In this document: positions 13,501-23,914 of the stretch, piece after piece | Position numbering within the stretch: the first letter of the stretch is position 1 | Layout: every line of letters starts with the position of its first letter | Origin: Rotaria sordida | Taxonomy: Eukaryota > Rotifera > Eurotatoria > Philodinida > Philodinidae | Assembly (NCBI GenBank): GCA_905250125.1 | Contig: CAJNOL010000122.1 | Coordinates: 62,001-126,000 of the forward strand | Direction: 5' to 3' | Length of the DNA stretch: 64,000 bases | Notes under the pieces: model-generated | Told to the model about the DNA's origin: nothing | Seen by the model: the letters and a program-made list of their open reading frames with translations, nothing else | Databases searched by the model: none | Program-made: the position numbers and the translations under genes

Positions 13501-16500
13501 TGAATAGAATAGTTCTTGTTTACCTAAAAGATAAAAGAACCAAAAAAAAAATTGACTTTTCTAATTCAATGAAAGTTTATAAATTGAGTTAATTTTTCAA
13601 TATACGAATGTTTAAAGTTTGACAAATAAATCAAGCAATAGATGAAATATTCAAAATAATTATTCAAATAATAATATTATTCTAATCAAAAGAGTTACGT
13701 TGATTAAAAAGTAATGTTACGGTCATGACTATATATAGATTTCTTTTTCCTTTTGCATCACTTATTTTCTAAGTTTGTTATGTAAAAGATGTATATAATG
13801 ATTTTTCTACTACTGTAAACGTATATAGTGTAATAGAACAATATTTACTACGTCTTATTAAGTGAATCTGTTCAAGTATAATACTCGACAAAAAAAACTA
13901 AAGAAATACATTTCAACGTTAAATCTTATTGTGTGAGAATATTAGTACACAAAAAAAAAATAATGTATTGATGACATCTAGAGACAATATAAAATCTATA
14001 GAAAATTATAAAAAGTCAAAAAATACAAGATTTTAACTATGAAACGAATTCATGTAAATTCAAATGATAAATATATCATTGAAAAGTCTTTAGCTACTCT
14101 ATTAGGTCAATAATGATTGTATATGGTCTAGGGATATTCATCGCAGTCGCGGCGACAGCTTTGTTTCTTCAAGGACATTAAAAAAATGTATGAATTTGCA
14201 CGAAATTTTAATATTCACAAATGTAACATTCCGAAAGTCGATGAGCCTCTTATGAATTAGTAACAGCAGTTAAATAGAAAACATTTTTTTGAACATCATT
14301 GCAACAGCAGTATACAAGCGTTTCTTTTCTATTGTCGCATCAGGTTTTTAACCACAATGAACATCTCTTATGTGATCACTTGATATTTAAATAATTGTTC
14401 TTCAAAATCTTATAACATGAAGTCATTAATTTACAGTAATGTCTCCAAATAAAATTTGTATGAAATTAGAATATAACGTGAAGAGTTCATAGTGATTGTT
14501 GGACGATACTTTCTTCTTTAACAAGAACTTATTACTTTCTCATTCGTTCTGATTAGTTTCAAATCAAATTATGACAATACTAATCTTTCGTCACAATCCC
14601 AACTAACAAGATGATCATAAAGATATAGAAATGTCATACATATAGTTTTCAGATGAAACGTTTCATTGACTTTTATTTACAAAACAATCATTTTAAACTA
14701 CTGTTTATATGTGTAGAACACGGTTGCCGATGTGGGAGGGGCTTAAAAAAGCTCAGCAGGAAGTGCTTTCATTTTCCGAGTGCTAGAAGTGGCAACCGGA
14801 AGGCGAAGAGAAGAGCGAAACACACCGTGACCCGACTCCTTTCATAACAAGCGACCTGCCATCGGATCGTCAGTCGGATGCAACTTTTTCTGGATCTGCG
14901 CCCGACTGATCAAACTTTTCCGGTTCGGCCAAACAGTACTTTGAGCTTCTCAATGAAAGTACATCCTGCAAATTTCTCAGACGATTATATAGTTCACCGA
15001 ATCCAAAATTTTCAGATCCGAACTTGTGTCTGGAACCAATCCAACAGGTTCCAGTCTCTAATCGTATTCACCTTGTAACAATATTGTCTGCTTATTTTTA
15101 TTTAACTATCCATCAGAGAACGGCAAAGCATGTTTCAAAATCTGGTTTCTGTTCAATGTTACCATAAAGCTGTAAAATAAATGACAGAAAGTCGAACATT
15201 TTGGGCGGGCAATTCGCTCCTAATCAAGAATCCTGGCATAGAATAAAGTAGACAGATATTCTTGTTTTTGTACAACTGTAAGAAAAATATATAGAAAGAT
15301 AACATTGTGAATGAATTCTTTTTTCTTTTCATCCGTTCGTATTCAATAATTGAATTTTAATGATTTAAATCTTACCAATTTCTGACCAAATATCTGGTAT
15401 AAGATTATAAATAATTTTAAGATATTGTTCTTGTAAAGAATAATTTTGATTTTCATTAAGTAAACGTTGATATTCATCAATATCAGGCATTAATTGCCAA
15501 ATAAGATCAATTGATAAATTTAATGTTGTTGTTGGATTTATTAATCTAGATAAATTTTTTAAAAATAAAGCGTATGCTTGAGGAAATTTTATTTGACGTA
15601 ATTGTATACATAAATTATCTTGGCATAATGAATTTAATGATGGTATAATACAATAATAAAGTATTCGTGATGATGTTATTTGTATTGATTGATAGTTACG
15701 AGATATGTTTGATGACATGTATGTTTCTGATGAAGATGAAAGAGGCATTAAAGGAAGTAAGAGTTTTAATTGTATTTCATGTTTATCATTTTCATTATAA
15801 TCATTATAAATTGATAATAACCAACGAGTTACATCACTACAAAAAAAAAAAAAGAAATTGAATAATTAAAGTTTATCTATTAATATGAAAATGAAAAAAG
15901 GATTTTTCGTTCATTTCGAAGGTTATCTTGTCTTTTTTATAATAAAAATCAAAGAAAATCTCATCGAATGATTTTCAACAACACAAATATTTTATTGATT
16001 GTATTCAATCGCGAATGATTTTTTTGGCCATATTTATTCAAGGATTAAGTATTCAGTGATTTTCAAAGATAGATGACCACGATGAAATGTCGGTTTTTTT
16101 TTTGTCTCGTCATATTTAGTAATCATGACATTGTGTCTTTAAATCTGTGTGAAGATATTTTTTTTTTCTGTTATTTTCAATTATGATTTTTAATATAAGC
16201 AATGAATATTGTTGATTTAATTTTCATATATAAATCAAATAAAAGTAGAAAAATCCAATGGGATAGTATAAGTTTGGAATTTGCAGCACCTTGGTACCGT
16301 TTAAGCATATTAAGTGATCAAGAGGAGTGAGAATAATACTATTTCAAGGTAGATTTTTCGATCGATATAAGGCAATTTCTCGAAAATAACAATGTTCTTT
16401 GTAGAAAACTTGAAAGAAGAAATGTAGAATACTCCTGCATTTCGGCTATCTTGTGATATGAGGTGCTGCCTTGTGGCAGATAAAGTTGTCCAATATCTTC

Positions 16501-18071
16501 TCTGCACTTAATAATAGCTACAGCTCTGAACAGAAGAGTAGTTTGATGCAGTCCTTGAGCGTTCGCTACACACTAATTAAGCATAAGAGCAGGCGTATGT
16601 CACAACTTAGTCAACATACTATTGGACTGACTTGTGCAGGGTCATTTCAGGACAAGTTATACTAAAGTTTGAATATACTACCTTGTGAATACGTATTGAA
16701 CAATATAGCCACTCAACCTTAGCGACTCTACAAAGTCTAACTAAAGTTTTTTGAGATAAGGAAATTCAAGTCTATAGATGATTTAATGAAATATTCGAGT
16801 TTAGTTTTTCCCATTACGAGAGATCCATTCCACGGATTCTAGTCAAATTTTGCCAAATTCAACGATTATTTTGAAATCGATCTGTTTCTGATGAGAAAAA
16901 AAAATCGAAAAATTTCGGTAAACTACCCNNNNNNNNNNNNNNNNNNNNNNNNNNNNNNNNNNNNNNNNNNNNNNNNNNNNNNNNNNNNNNNNNNNNNNNN
17001 NNNNNNNNNNNNNNNNNNNNNNNNNNNNTAGTCATCTTATATTTGTATTGTCACTATTCATCATAATTTATCATTTTATTTGCTTAGAATGAAACCTTAA
17101 AAGAGAACTACGTATTTAATATATAAAGCCAATAATCAATCTTTATTAAAGAAAAGAGAAAAAAAAATTTTCTAACCTTGTATTGATATCATCAGTTTGT
17201 TTAGATAATGTCATATGGATGAGTTGTGTTGTTGATTGAGCATCATGAATTGTTGTTAATGAATGCTTATCAATAGATAAAAATTTTGTAAATATTTGAA
17301 AATCTTTTGTATAATCAAATTCAATTAGATTTATATTTGTTTGCATTAATAATAATTCAATAAATGATTCATTTAAATGAAAATATCTTAATATTTGTTG
17401 TTTAATATCATCTAATGTTAATATATGTGTTGTTATTTGTGTTGTAGATGTTTTTCGTAATGGTAAACGTATTAATGTACCATTATAAAATGTTTTAGAT
17501 TTTAATAAAAAATAATCTAATGGTGAGAATTGATCTTGAAATATTTCAATATCATCATTTTCAAGATCAAATATTGATACATATGCACGTTCATCATTTG
17601 TCATACGTTCATTTGGATCATAATAAACAACACGTGAACCACTTAATATACATAAAAAATCAGTTAAATGAAAAAATGATGATGCTGTTTTTGATATTAT
17701 TGATGTTGATTCATGAATACCAAATACATCTTCCCATTGTTGTTCACTTAATAATGCATCATATGTTATACATAATGCAACACCCTGATATGATGAAAAA
17801 TCATCATTAATTAATGTTTGTGTATCATAACAACGATCAACAAGATATCCATGAATAGTTGATGCACCTAATGATTGACCATAAGTTATAAATGTTGAAA
17901 TAAGATCACATGATGGTGGAATAGATGTTAATAAAGCACTTATTATGTCACGTAATTGAAAGACTGGTGATGATATAATACGCATTTTTGCATATTGTAC
18001 ACTAGGTAATGAATCGTCTCCTGAAGATATTGAATTTGATTGAGTAGGATTTGTACTAGTAACAGGTGATT
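1..18071 (-). CDS. SACS: Sacsin-like protein, constant exons (partial; continues off left edge)
   Basis: Seven exons join with consistent phase: 17177-18071, 15376-15836, 13002-13523, 4079-5026, 2716-3228, 326-1078 and 265 to the edge (about 1,450 aa here). Introns are 1340, 1852, 7975, 850, 1637 and 60 nt. The product resembles one sacsin repeat (SIRPT): an N-terminal Hsp90-like ATPase region, seen as a QGVALCITYDALLS block and FFHLTDFLCILSG, then YYDPNER, then a long helical body with sacsin-type blocks (LPREWRRGDD, WLENLWKYINEKF, LLLSN-like CANLILTDVV, WIWNGINGFSS, LPYELYNYRKFF). Sacsins are large co-chaperones of cytoskeleton and mitochondria in animals. The ATPase signature is degenerate: the expected ELIQNADDAGAT-type N-box reads DLISTFITYGQSLGAST and the glycine box is lost. 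A glutamine-rich stretch lies in the 4079-5026 exon. The first constant exon opens with phase 1 at an AG at 18072-18073 and has no obvious start of its own, so the N-terminus must come from upstream exons. Family call is firm; the exact paralogue is not. Confidence 0.88.
1340..1620. repeat. Diverged dispersed repeat, copy 1 (sacsin intron)
   Basis: Shares, in the same orientation and order, several blocks with 14,100-14,290: CGGCAG/CGGCGACAG, then a T-run, then ATGAATTTGCAC and a GATTAGCAGCAGCAGTT / AATTAGTAACAGCAGTT end. Both copies lie in introns of the sacsin-like gene. Identity is low by eye. The rest of this intron (1079-2715) shows no coding potential. Confidence 0.4.
6607..6639. repeat. 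(AT)n microsatellite
   Basis: About sixteen AT units, interrupted only at the end, in the 8-kb sacsin intron. Confidence 0.9.
6815..7172 (-). CDS. Internal alternative first exon K (Asn/Ser/Pro/Thr-rich)
   Basis: ATG at 7172 opens MDSRYRFSANIPNRYD, then an eight-Asn run and a Pro/Thr/Ser/His-rich disordered region ending PMQQDE before a GTGCGT donor at 6814. It has 119 codons plus one base, phase 1. It lies 1.8 kb upstream of the 4079-5026 exon. The low-complexity composition is typical of a regulatory N-terminal tail rather than a domain. Confidence 0.5.
7504..7531. repeat. (AAG)n microsatellite
   Basis: About nine AAG units upstream (on the minus strand) of candidate first exon K. Confidence 0.9.
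8836..9307 (-). CDS. Internal alternative first exon J, with a 48-nt in-frame intron
   Basis: ATG at 9307 opens MASASGPTNPSKKRNTFF, a 157-codon region rich in Ser, Asn, Lys and Gln. Two phase-1 donors are visible: GTACGA at 8964 and GTAAAT at 8835. Between them an acceptor (TTTATAG at 8917) would define a 48-nt intron, 8917-8964. It is a multiple of three and free of stops, so it can be spliced or retained without breaking the frame. It is the longest candidate first exon of the set, with phase matching the exon at 5026. Confidence 0.5.
10680..10839 (-). CDS. Internal alternative first exon I (MGNTT...)
   Basis: ATG at 10839 opens MGNTTHCSTKPSSPSKRT, a Ser/Thr/His-rich 53-codon exon ending FHFTCK before a GTAATA donor at 10679. 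The 160 nt give phase 1 and match the acceptor at 5027. Gly2 with Cys7 resembles a lipidation start (myristoyl/palmitoyl), but position 6 is His rather than Ser/Thr, so that idea is weak. There is clear ORF structure and no stop before the donor. Confidence 0.5.
11214..11388 (-). CDS. Internal alternative first exon H with a hydrophobic segment
   Basis: ATG at 11388 (MCDLSPIIIIFLFLVS...) gives a Phe/Leu/Ser hydrophobic stretch of about 30 residues, followed by a polar part ending HPVLVGGF and a GTAAGC donor at 11213. It is 175 nt long, phase 1. The hydrophobic part overlaps a pyrimidine-rich tract, so it could instead be the polypyrimidine tract of an internal exon beginning near 11279. That reading gives a frame that does not join the phase-1 set. 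Weakest of the internal candidates. Confidence 0.3.
11857..11887. repeat. (GAT)n microsatellite
   Basis: About ten GAT/GAC units in the 8-kb sacsin intron. Confidence 0.9.
12016..12048. repeat. (GATA/GACA)n microsatellite
   Basis: GATA units grading into GACA units, intronic. Confidence 0.85.
12488..12587 (-). CDS. Internal alternative first exon G (in the 8-kb sacsin intron)
   Basis: ATG at 12587 reads MYRSNYYGRYG and then a Ser/Thr-rich stretch ending SPSPYDR, with a GTAATA donor at 12487. It is 33 codons plus one base, so phase 1. The exon at 5026 needs phase 1 (split codon GAT), so this exon could splice straight to it and bypass the upstream ATPase-like part. A longer unrelated ORF overlaps it in another frame and has no supporting splice logic. 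Confidence 0.5.
14100..14290. repeat. Diverged dispersed repeat, copy 2 (sacsin intron)
   Basis: Partner of the copy at 1,340-1,620, with the shared ATGAATTTGCAC block and the ...AACAGCAGTT end. Probably an old non-autonomous mobile sequence. No terminal repeats were recognised. Confidence 0.35.
14700..15260. other. GC-richer intronic segment of unknown origin
   Basis: Compared with its surroundings this part of the 13524-15375 intron is visibly richer in G and C (CCGATGTGGGAGGGGC, CGGTTCGGCC, GGGCGGGCAATTCGC) and lacks the poly-A/T runs seen elsewhere. Only short ORFs occur in it and none is recognisable. It may be a fragment of a mobile element or an inserted foreign segment. Confidence 0.3.
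16929..17028. other. Assembly gap (100 Ns)
   Basis: Exactly 100 undetermined bases, the usual placeholder for a scaffold gap of unknown size. It lies in the sacsin intron between 15837 and 17176. The flanking exons join in phase, so no exon need be missing, but the true intron length is unknown. Confidence 0.98.
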
Positions 18072-18681
18072 CTAAATGTTAAAATATAAAATTGTGAGAG
18101 AATAATATAAAAACAAATATTATATCGATTGAGACTATGTTGACTTAAACGCTGTTCAATTTATATGAAAGTGAGAAGGTCACTTTATATATAGAGGTGA
18201 TTATAATTTCAATATTCTAGATATTGTTGTACTTGAAAAGGAACAAAAAAAACTTATTAATAAAAGACTTTTTCCTTTGTCGTTCTTATCATAAAAGACA
18301 ATAAATAAGTCATATGAACTCCGTTGACACATACACATATATCAAGTACAAAACAAAATCTACTATCGAACGAGTAGATTTTAATTGAATAAGTAATATT
18401 GATAGTAACAGAAAGAAGACTGAAGAGTTGTTCTTGACTTTTTTTTAGTATTTATCCTATATGAACAAAAGCTGAATGAGAACAACTCATAAAATTCTTT
18501 TTTTTTTTTTTTTTTTTTGTTGTATCATTAGTTCGATGTTCGATGAAAAGTAATTGGATACTCTTCAAATTTTCGTTCTTTCTTTTTCTTTCTCAAAAAA
18601 AAAAACGTATGAATGACCAGTTACACTACTATCAACACTACAGGAGGTCGTCCATAACAACCAATCATTTACGCAACTTAC

Positions 18682-18712
18682 CCGAGTTAAACTCATCAAG
18701 ATTTATGTCCAT
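18682..18712 (-). CDS. Alternative first exon F (10 codons, acidic)
   Basis: ATG at 18712, peptide MDINLDEFNS, then TCGG before a near-perfect GTAAGT donor at 18681. The length is 31 nt, phase 1. It is the candidate first exon closest to the first constant exon (about 0.6 kb upstream). The donor quality makes it one of the better members of the set despite its small size. Confidence 0.5.
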
Positions 18713-19195
18713 CAATAATAAAATCTCCGATCACACGTCAGTTATCGACTTTTATCAATAATAATTGTTTTGTTCTTGGCAAGTAGGAAAAAAGAAGAAC
18801 AAGAAGAAGAGGAAAAAGAAGTGGAGATGAGCACTGTTGCTTGTGTACGTACATTTTTATACATATATGATAGAAAGTGAAAAATGAAGGAAGGGTGATT
18901 GGAGGAAGCGAGGGAAGAAGACGACACTATACGATTGAAAGAAATATGTCGACCTTATCATATACACATACAACAATAATAACAGAGACTTTAACTGACT
19001 GAATCTATTTCTTAGTTCGTGTACACTGGAGCTCTTTTCAAGTTACTTATCAAAAATAAATTATGCCATTGACGCGCACTCTATAAGGTATCTAGTGTAT
19101 GCATTAGGTATTTTTTTAACTATTTACGAATACGTAAAAAAAATGAAGACGAGGAAAACAGGCGAAGAAAGAAGAAAAAAAAAGAGCAATCTTAC

Positions 19196-19349
19196 TCGCT
19201 TCAAGATAGTAGACATTTATGATGATATACCATGTGTACATATAAAGTTTACAACACAAATAAAGTAAAAACTTTAAAAGAAAAATTAGAAACATCCATA
19301 ACCACCATATCATTTTATTCATAAAATAAAATAAAATAGAGCATCTCAT
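19196..19349 (-). CDS. Alternative first exon E with a hydrophobic segment
   Basis: ATG at 19349 opens MRCSILFYFMNKM followed by about 30 mostly hydrophobic residues (WWLWMFLIFLLKFLLYL...), then ...YYLEA and a GTAAGA donor at 19195. The 154 nt give phase 1. If spliced to the constant exon at 18071 it would add a signal-anchor or transmembrane helix to the sacsin-like body. AT-rich DNA can give hydrophobic frames by chance, so confidence is moderate. The good donor and matching phase are in its favour. Confidence 0.4.
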
Positions 19350-19886
19350 ACTGCTGTTATTATTCGTTTTTTTTTTCAATATTAATATACTTTTTTCAGG
19401 TAAGTTGTATACTGATATGTATTGGTGAGTATTTGATCTGTTTTCAAGGTAATGTGTACTGTGAAAATGATTGCGGTTTTATATGCAAACAGAAAAAAAT
19501 GAGAAAAAGAAAACCCCTAATCGTGTGATTTATTGACGAATAAATTGAATAGTGGTCTAAATCTTGTCATTTTTATAAAAGAAAAAAAATCGAACCTTTC
19601 ATTGTCTTTTTATCTTTCATCTCATAACGAACGATAATTTCATTTAACTATGTGACTCAAAAAAAACTGTCTTGATCAATTAATGAATGCACAACCTGTC
19701 ACCATGTTCTCAAAGAAAAAAAATGAACAACAGCTGGCTGGTCTAAAGTATCGCCATATAGGTAAAAAAAGAAAAAAGAAAACTGTAAAACTATCAATCT
19801 ATCATTAGAAGTTAATCACAGTCTCTCCAACCTTCACAAAACAAATTTATATACACGTAAACGACTAGTCTTACGTTAAGTCTTAC

Positions 19887-19965
19887 CCGACGTCATGGCT
19901 TTCATTGTGTCTGTTGTTTGCAATGAAATAATCATTTTATCGTTAACTATTTTCTTTTCTTTCAT
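19887..19965 (-). CDS. Alternative first exon D
   Basis: Opens at ATG 19965 (MKEKKIVNDKM...) and ends TCGG before a GTAAGA donor at 19886. It is 79 nt long, so phase 1. Internal ATGs (for example MKAMTS) could also be the start, and all of them share the frame and donor. The strong donor and matching phase support it as another upstream first exon of the sacsin-like gene. Confidence 0.45.
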
Positions 19966-20691
19966 GGGCACCAAAGAAAAAATAGAGACGTACAATATAT
20001 CTTGGGTCGGTGGCTTAAAAACATACAAAAAAAAGAAAGAAAAAAAATGCATATATACGTTCGCTATTATTCTCAATATATACTCGAAAATCAAAATTAA
20101 CGAATATATGTTATCTGGTTTCGATCAACTATTAATCCTTATATATACAACACGTGTGTACATAAATCATGCATCGTAATACAACTGTTGATTAGATTTG
20201 GAATCAAACAAAATGAACGCGATTAACAAACATTCAAAAATTAGAGTGTAAAAATGCTTTGATCCTATTATATAATTTTCAAAAATATCCTTTTTAAAAT
20301 GTATTTTGGCATAATTTTATTATCAAGACAGTATTTGACTTGTTTTTTCCTGTTCATTCTACTTTGAATTTGAATTAATTTCTTTTCTTTCTAAGAAAAA
20401 AAAAACAAGGATCATTTCCTTTCGATTAAATATTGATTGTCAATGATAAGACTTTTCCCTTGAACTTTTATATGAATAAAATATTTTATATAGAAATATT
20501 AAAAGGAAAGATGAGTTCTTCTTATGTTCATTCGTTACACCACAATCAGTGATAATCAAAAGGTCAGGTAAGTCTAAAATAATAAAAAGAAAAAGAAACG
20601 AAAAATTTTCTAAACAGGAAAAAAGGCCTTTTTTTGTTTTTGGTTTATATGACTGCATATTTTATTTCATTTTATTCTCAAAATCTCTCAC

Positions 20692-20743
20692 CTTGTTGTG
20701 TGATGACTGGTTTTTTTGATCGTTTACGCTTCTGATTTTTCAT
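20692..20743 (-). CDS. Alternative first exon C (17 codons, strongly basic)
   Basis: ATG at 20743, peptide MKNQKRKRSKKPVITQQ, ending CAAG before a GTGAGA donor at 20691, which is close to consensus. The 52 nt give phase 1, compatible with the 18071 acceptor. The run KRKRSKK resembles a classical nuclear localisation signal, so an isoform starting here could be nuclear. That is inference from the motif. Confidence 0.5.
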
Positions 20744-21725
20744 TTAAATAAACTACCAATAATAACGACAAATGAGCAATAAAAAAGAAAAGGAAGAATA
20801 GATTTATATTTTTTATCTGAGTATTAATATGCAATGTTGTAATTTTTGTTATTCAACAAAAATGAACAAGCAATAGGTAAAAAAGTAATGGTGAGAGATT
20901 TTGTTGTTGTTCTCTTTCATTTGCTCGCTTATGCTGTATCACTCATCATATTGAATGATGAACAACGTCGAAATGGACGCTAGCGTATTTATGTCTCTGT
21001 TCACCAAAACGGAAAAAGAAGACGAAGTAAAGCTTCTCTTTTTCTTTCTCAATATAAATGGTGAACGCCTTGACACATAAGAGAAAGAGGTTATCAATAC
21101 AACTACCCATACTACTACGCATCGTCATCTCGCTATGCTTCTCTCATTGTATATAATGATCGTATGTTTGTTCAACACACTATGTGTTCTCAATTACGAC
21201 ACAATTTTCCATCCAATCGAACGAATATATTTATTGTCAGACAAAACTCTTCAAAGTCTTCTATCCATCAGACACTATTATGAAATATTAGTTAAATCAT
21301 ATCAATCAAAATGATTGTTTTACAAAAGTTTATACATTTCTTAAATTTCTTTACTCATATACATATAATATCTTAATAGTATATATTGTAACTCATACAT
21401 ATGTGTATATATATATATATATGTCCGTCGATGTGAGTTGATCCCATTTTGATCCTTAAAATGGATATCAAATGACCGACTTCAAATGCTTATATTGTAT
21501 ATACTTACAAAGTTTGATACAAGTTTATGATCTTTCATAAAGATAATTATAAATATTCAAACTATTGAAAAAGAGAAAAAAAAGATATCTAAAACGATAT
21601 TTCTAAATTTTAGACGACATCTATTGAAATGTCATTTTATATTTATTTAGAATGAAAGAAAAGGTTTTTTTAATTATTTCCAATAACTATATATCGTTTC
21701 TTTATATTTTGATCAATAATTTTAC

Positions 21726-21756
21726 CTTGAACAGAATGAACTTTTTTTTTTCTCAT
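21726..21756 (-). CDS. Alternative first exon B (10 codons, basic)
   Basis: ATG at 21756, peptide MRKKKVHSVQ, then CAAG followed by a GTAAAA donor at 21725. The length is 31 nt, giving phase 1 as in the neighbouring candidate first exons. The peptide is too short for homology, so the case rests on phase and donor alone. Confidence 0.4.
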
Positions 21757-22846
21757 GACCACAAAAACGAATAAAAAAAAACGAAACTATTGTGTCATGA
21801 GTAGCATTAAGAATAAAAGATAGACAACCTTGTCTTATATACCATTCATCCTCAAGTAAAATAATATCCTTTCACAATGTTTTTATCAAGGGTCAATTAT
21901 AACAAAAAAAAAAGTTTCTACTACATTTACTCTAAGATATTATCAACTGACAAACAAAGAAATATATCGTTTCTTCCTTGTCTTCATCCATTATAATTTA
22001 CACTCTAATGATAATAGAGTAATGTGCAAGAATATATTTTTTACTCATTTATATATATATCTGTTACATTTCAACATTGAATATGTATCATATACGAAAA
22101 GGCGAAGAACATATTTCATTTTATTATTATCAATATCTCACATCATCATCATAATCATTGCTCGATCATACCGAAGCCAAATGACTATTACTACTGTTCT
22201 ATATATATATGTATCTTATGAGAATGTCGAAATGTAGTTATATGTAGAACATACAAACATATATTATATATATATATCGGCTGTAGCAAAGAATGCATAA
22301 AGCTATAGCGAGAGAGAGAGAGAGAATAAATCAGTAAAATATATCGGTCGACTAGCGCCTCCAGATGTGTGTGTGCATGTCTAATTCTGGCCGCTACTCT
22401 TAAATGATCAAAGTAAGTAACTGCTTGACTATCGGACAATATGTGCGTGACTTAAACTATGTCCGATCAATCAGTAGACACAAGCGATTTCAACTCAATT
22501 ATCGTTTTATCTCTTATGTTGATAAATTTTGTTTAAGTACTAGTATATAAAAGAATTCAACAATATTGATACTAATGATTTTTTTCCATTATATTTTAAT
22601 TTAACCTTGAATCAACTAATTATTCTATGAAAAAGTATTTGTTAGAGGCAATTCGTTTTGAAGAATAGACAAATAACACATCTGCATACATATATATATA
22701 TATGACGACTTGGAATAAAACGAAAAGAAGATAGATGGAAAGAATCTCACAAACACAAAAAAATTGTCCTTGGCATGTAATCTTAGTGAAGCAAAAAAAT
22801 AAGAAAAGAAAAATCTATAAAAGAATTCCTTTTTTGTTTTGTCTAC

Positions 22847-23006
22847 CTGTGTACAAATGATTGTTAATGGATGGTGAACTTTGTTTAGTAAAAGTTCTGT
22901 TGTTCAATGTCGTTTCAGGACTATTCGGCGTATGAACATTTTCATTTTTATTTGTTGTTGATATCGTCGTTTTTGGATGAAATATTTTACGAAATTTTCG
23001 CATCAT
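22847..23006 (-). CDS. Alternative first exon A of the sacsin-like gene
   Basis: An ATG at 23006 opens 53 codons plus one base and stops at a GTAGAC donor at 22846. The peptide begins MMRKFRKIFHPKTT and then is rich in Thr, Asn and Ser. The exit phase (1) matches the acceptor of the first constant exon at 18071, where the split codon would become GAA. It is the most distal of six such exons and sits 1.6 kb past the 3' end of CEBPZ. That it is spliced to sacsin is inferred from phase, strand and position. No transcript evidence is available. Confidence 0.55.
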
Positions 23007-23150
23007 AATTATTGTTGTCGTCGTTTATTTGACGACAGGTCAAACATCAAAGAAGAAAGATATCATAACGACCAATGCGATAGTTCAAGAGACGAGTAGT
23101 ACCAGTGACGTCTGGCTGATGAGAAGGTTGATGAAGAACAAGCGCGGTAG

Positions 23151-23187
23151 AGAAGAAGAAGAAGAAGAAGAAGAAGGAGAAGGAGAA
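23151..23187. repeat. (GAA)n microsatellite
   Basis: GAA units with a few GGA variants, just upstream (on the minus strand) of candidate first exon A. The ORFs across it on both strands are low-complexity artefacts. Confidence 0.85.
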
Positions 23188-23872
23188 AAGCGAACCTCTT
23201 TTTTTGTCTCTCTTCTCTCCTTTCTTTCTTCCGTATGTGATGTATGCGTGCGAGTAGAATAGAGAATATTTTCGTTCTTCTTTTTTTTTGCGTTGTAAGG
23301 TAGAGAATGGTTGTTGCAACTATTAACACCACAAAAGAAGACGAAGAATATGATGACGACAAAAAAGAAAGGAGTACAAATGTATACAAAACGAGATAAA
23401 TAAATATCTCAGTTGTTGTATTTAAAAAAAAACTAAAAAAAACTAAATTTAAGATAACAAACAAAAAAAAAACATGTCTACATTAATTCTAGGTAATTAA
23501 TTATTCATTCTCATTTGAACTGTTTGAGACATATATGTGAAAGAAAGTAAGAAAAAAATCCGAAGCAATATAATTTAGTCTGAGAATGCGGTCGAGCATA
23601 GATGAGTGACGAACGATAATCACTTCATTCGTCTATTCGTTTTTGTCGTCTAATCGGATCTCTTGTATATACAATGTTAATGATGATACATTAACGTGCT
23701 CTCCAACCTCGTTCTCACTATGAGCACTAATCACAATAAGAGTGAGAAAAAGTCAGACAATGAACATACGTTAGTGCTCAGTCTACTGAATGCGAACATT
23801 GGAATGGCTAATTTATACGTTGACTGCTAGTGACCACACATACATCCACCCACACATCTCTACACATAGTAT

Positions 23873-23879
23873 AATATAT

Positions 23880-23913
<34 letters not shown>
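23873..23913. repeat. (AT)n microsatellite
   Basis: About twenty AT units with one AA interruption, between CEBPZ and the sacsin-like gene. Confidence 0.9.

Positions 23914-23914
<1 letters not shown>

Noticed and set aside
14720..14850. Possible tRNA in the GC-richer island
   Set aside because: No paired acceptor and T-arm or B-box pattern could be fitted.
20946..21128. Minus-strand ORF starting MTMRSSMG with a possible GTAGTT donor
   Set aside because: Donor far from consensus and only seven codons; not enough to add it to the first-exon set.
23047..23464. Several overlapping ORFs on both strands
   Set aside because: Low-complexity Glu/Lys or Ser/Phe/Leu translations of GAA repeats.
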